Assembly (NCBI RefSeq): GCF_003576645.1
Contig: NC_044920.1
Coordinates: forward strand, 25,314,686 to 25,378,685
From: Ipomoea triloba
Lineage: Eukaryota > Streptophyta > Magnoliopsida > Solanales > Convolvulaceae
Direction of reading: 5' to 3'
Length of the DNA stretch: 64,000 bases
In this document: piece by piece, positions 61,940-64,000 of the stretch
Position numbering within the stretch: the first letter of the stretch is position 1
Layout: each line of letters opens with the position of its first letter
Notes under the pieces: generated by a model
The model's input: the letters and a program-made list of their open reading frames with translations, nothing else
Told to the model about the DNA's origin: nothing
The model's database searches: none
Position numbers and translations under genes: made by a program

Positions 61940-62310
61940 TGATCTTGTGGTCTAGTGGCACCCGGTGTCCCGGTTAACACTCCCACATGGATGATGGGAG
62001 TGGGTTTAAGTCTCAGTGGAGGGGCGTCTCTTTGTGTCCGAGTCAAACGAAGAAGTGGAGGCAACTGTTGACTCTTTGTGCTTTAATAGCTTGAGAAAGT
62101 AGCTATAACCGCGAGGAGGCAACTGTTGACTCTTTGTGCTTTAATAGCTTGAGAAAGTAGCTATAACCGCGAGGAGGCAACTGTTGACTATTTGTGCTTT
62201 ATAACCGAATCAAACGAAGAAGGGGAGAAATCAAACTGGGGAGGCAACTGTTGACTCTTTGTGCTTTATAACCGAGTCAAACGAAGAAGGGGAGAAATCA
62301 AACTGGTCGT
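61940..62310 (+). mobile_element. SINE-like element, copy 4, with amplified tail
   Basis: The head reads 'cttgtggtctagtggcaccc', 'cacatggatgatgggagtgg', 'gtttaagtctcagtggag'. The tail unit 'gaggcaactgttgactcttt...gagaaagtagctataaccgc' is repeated exactly with a 58-bp period (62058, 62116, then a variant at 62174). The variant is itself repeated with a 67-bp period (62174, 62241) and ends 'gaagaaggggagaaatcaaa'. Confidence 0.72.
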
Positions 62311-62356
62311 TGTATTCCTAAAAACGTTGCCAAGAACATGAAAATGTCAAGGCAAA

Positions 62357-62695
62357 TTATGCTATGGACCCGGGTCCACCTTGCAAGGTGGATCCGAGTC
62401 TATGTTCACAATTTTAGAACTTTATATTCATAATTTTAAATTTCAATATACAAAATTACATTACTCAATATTTACAATTTTTGAACTCTATATTCACAAT
62501 TTTGTTATATAGATTCAAAAGTTGTGTTATACTGTTGAACATAGAATTATGAAATTGTGAACGTAAAGCTATGAAATTGTGAACAAGGAGTTGAAACTGT
62601 GAACATGTAGTAATGAAATTATAAACATAAAATTATAAAATTGTAAATATAGACCTGGATCCACAATGCAAGGTGGACCCGGATCCATGGCATAA
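62357..62695. mobile_element. MITE, family A (copy at 62 kb)
   Basis: 339 bp with clear terminal inverted repeats: 'ttatgctatggacccgggtc' at the left, complement 'gacccggatccatggcataa' at the right, each followed inward by 'caccttgca'. The interior matches the copy at 14084. Non-coding. Confidence 0.85.
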
Positions 62696-63039
62696 CAACC
62701 GGGTGCAACTGTATGTATGGACTAATGAAGTAATGAAGTGTAGAAAGATAAAAGGTCTTTGAATTTGCCATTCAATCAGAGAATTGGGCTTTTATTAAAA
62801 ATTGGGTGGCCCAAAACTCAAAAGTTCTATTTGGATGGTCGTTTTTTTTTATTTTATTTTTATTTTTTTTATTTTTAATGTGAAAATTTCAAATAATGAA
62901 GTGTTGGATAATGAAAATATAAATGGACGAACCCCTACTTCACCAACCAACCTACGATAACCACTACGCACAGTTATACCTCCCCGCCTGCTCAAAAGGC
63001 CAGAACCTAACATCATGCACAGATAGAGAAATCGCCCTG

Positions 63040-63145
63040 CACATTTATGTTTATGGCGTAGAGGTTTGAACTCATGGCTCTGATACCAAATTAAAGCATG
63101 TGTCTCATCTCAATTAAAAGCCTAAACTAATAGTAGGACTGCACA
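63040..63145 (-). mobile_element. Dispersed repeat with tRNA-Met primer-binding-like core (minus-strand copy)
   Basis: The complement reads 'tttaggcttttaattgagat', 'cacatgctttaatttggtat', 'cagagccatgagttcaaacc', the same order as at 25105-25215. Confidence 0.6.
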
Positions 63146-63932
63146 TTTATGTTTATATTATATTTATGCTCACACTATCAACCTCAATTGCGTTGCATAA
63201 CCCTTACGGAAGCCGAAAAACAACCATAGCTTATGTGGGGATTGCTTGTATAGTTGTTCTGATAAGCACCCATCCCAGCTCTAGGCAGAAACCAATTGAT
63301 CTGATGTGGATGTTATTAGAAGTAGGATTTGATGATACTATACAATCATTTATTAAATATATAAATTATTTCAATTTTTTTCAATATATTATATTGTCTT
63401 TAGTTAACCAAATTCTATAGTTATTAGCAAAACAAAATTTTTTAAATTTATTTTAAATTTGTTGATCAATTACAATACATTTCAGGACAAAACATATAAT
63501 TTATTCAATTTAGGAATGAGTTTGAATAGTTATAAAATCATTACATTCAACTTTGAACTTAATTGTTGCCATCATGTCATGTTAAAGTTAGGTTGAACTC
63601 TCTTCACAATCTTATCCTATGAGTGTAAAGACAAAAATTTTATCTTTTTTTATACTGAGTTAAAGTTGAAGAATGCGGTCAATCCGGTTTTTGTGGATGG
63701 ATGAGTGGAATTGGTTGCAATAAATGACCGACTTTCCTGACATTATGCTTCGCTTATAATTACAATTGTTAGCCAGATTTTCTATGTTGGTTTAATGGTT
63801 TAACTTCGATTCTGCAACCCTTTTTTTACTGCATTGACTTTTACCCATCTTTTACCATGAATTCATCCAACAAAACCATCTGATACTGCAAATCCTCTGC
63901 CATGCCACCATATATCACCAAAAGCCACAGAC

Positions 63933-63987
63933 AACTGAGGAGCGTTTGTTTTTCAAAAAAAAAAAAAAAAAAACTGAGGAGCGTTTG
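63933..63987. repeat. 16-bp direct repeat flanking a poly(A) tract
   Basis: 'aactgaggagcgtttg' at 63933-63948 and 63972-63987 flanks 'tttttc' plus a long A run. It resembles a target duplication around a nearly empty poly(A) retroinsertion. Confidence 0.7.
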
Positions 63988-64000
63988 GAATCTTCTGCAA

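Larger units (their letters stand above)
59376..64000. other. Promoter of the cyclin gene and distal intergenic DNA
   Basis: 59376-59650 is probably leader and promoter of the minus-strand cyclin. Beyond it I see only simple repeats (ATA near 60690, A/G-rich tract near 60410-60480), a SINE-like element, a MITE and retroelement fragments. Frames at 61247-61480 and 63166-63420 are uninterrupted but show no feature I recognise. Confidence 0.55.

Overview
The window looks like nuclear DNA of a dicot plant. It has low-GC intergenic DNA full of MITEs, SINE-like elements and microsatellites, short GT-AG introns, and plant families throughout: GT47 glycosyltransferase, CYP81-type P450s, an LRR-III receptor kinase, a D-type cyclin and a PIP-like peptide. 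Short plastid-like and mitochondrial-like fragments are embedded in it. The repeat flavour (MITE ends with 'gtgagaccgtctcac', frequent 'actccgta' motifs) makes an asterid such as Convolvulaceae plausible. That is an impression, not a demonstrated assignment.

Layout. Positions 1-5833 and 6736-12568 appear to be the same 5.83-kb segment, separated by 902 Ns. No difference was noticed, so this is most likely a false duplication in the assembly. Each copy carries one intronless GT47 (xyloglucan galactosyltransferase-like) gene, so the real genome probably has one. From 12633 to 13595 (minus) lies a three-exon gene for a small MEE59-like protein. A psaA-like plastid fragment follows near 14.9 kb. 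Two tandem CYP81-type P450 genes occupy 16907-19050 and 21202-23236. The spacer between them holds a retroelement-derived tandem array and a 111-bp tandem repeat. A nonsense-mutated PIP-like signalling peptide gene (24501) and its intact paralogue (31472) flank a transposon-rich stretch. That stretch includes a 1.1-kb non-autonomous hAT element with a perfect 8-bp target duplication.

The second half holds five further multi-exon genes. They are a 12-exon MRG chromodomain gene (32833-36826), an LRR-III receptor-like (pseudo)kinase (43489-46798), an EB1-family microtubule plus-end protein (48882-50897), an ARF small GTPase with an unexpected C-terminal extension (51426-52881), and a CYCD3-type cyclin on the minus strand (58085-59375). 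Long spacers (36.8-43.5 kb, 52.9-58.1 kb, 59.4-64 kb) contain repeats but no gene I can support.

The genes do not form an operon or an obvious biosynthetic cluster. The only local functional groupings are the tandem P450 pair and the PIP-like peptide pair. Exon structures were joined by hand from splice motifs, frame closure and family resemblance. No transcript evidence was available.
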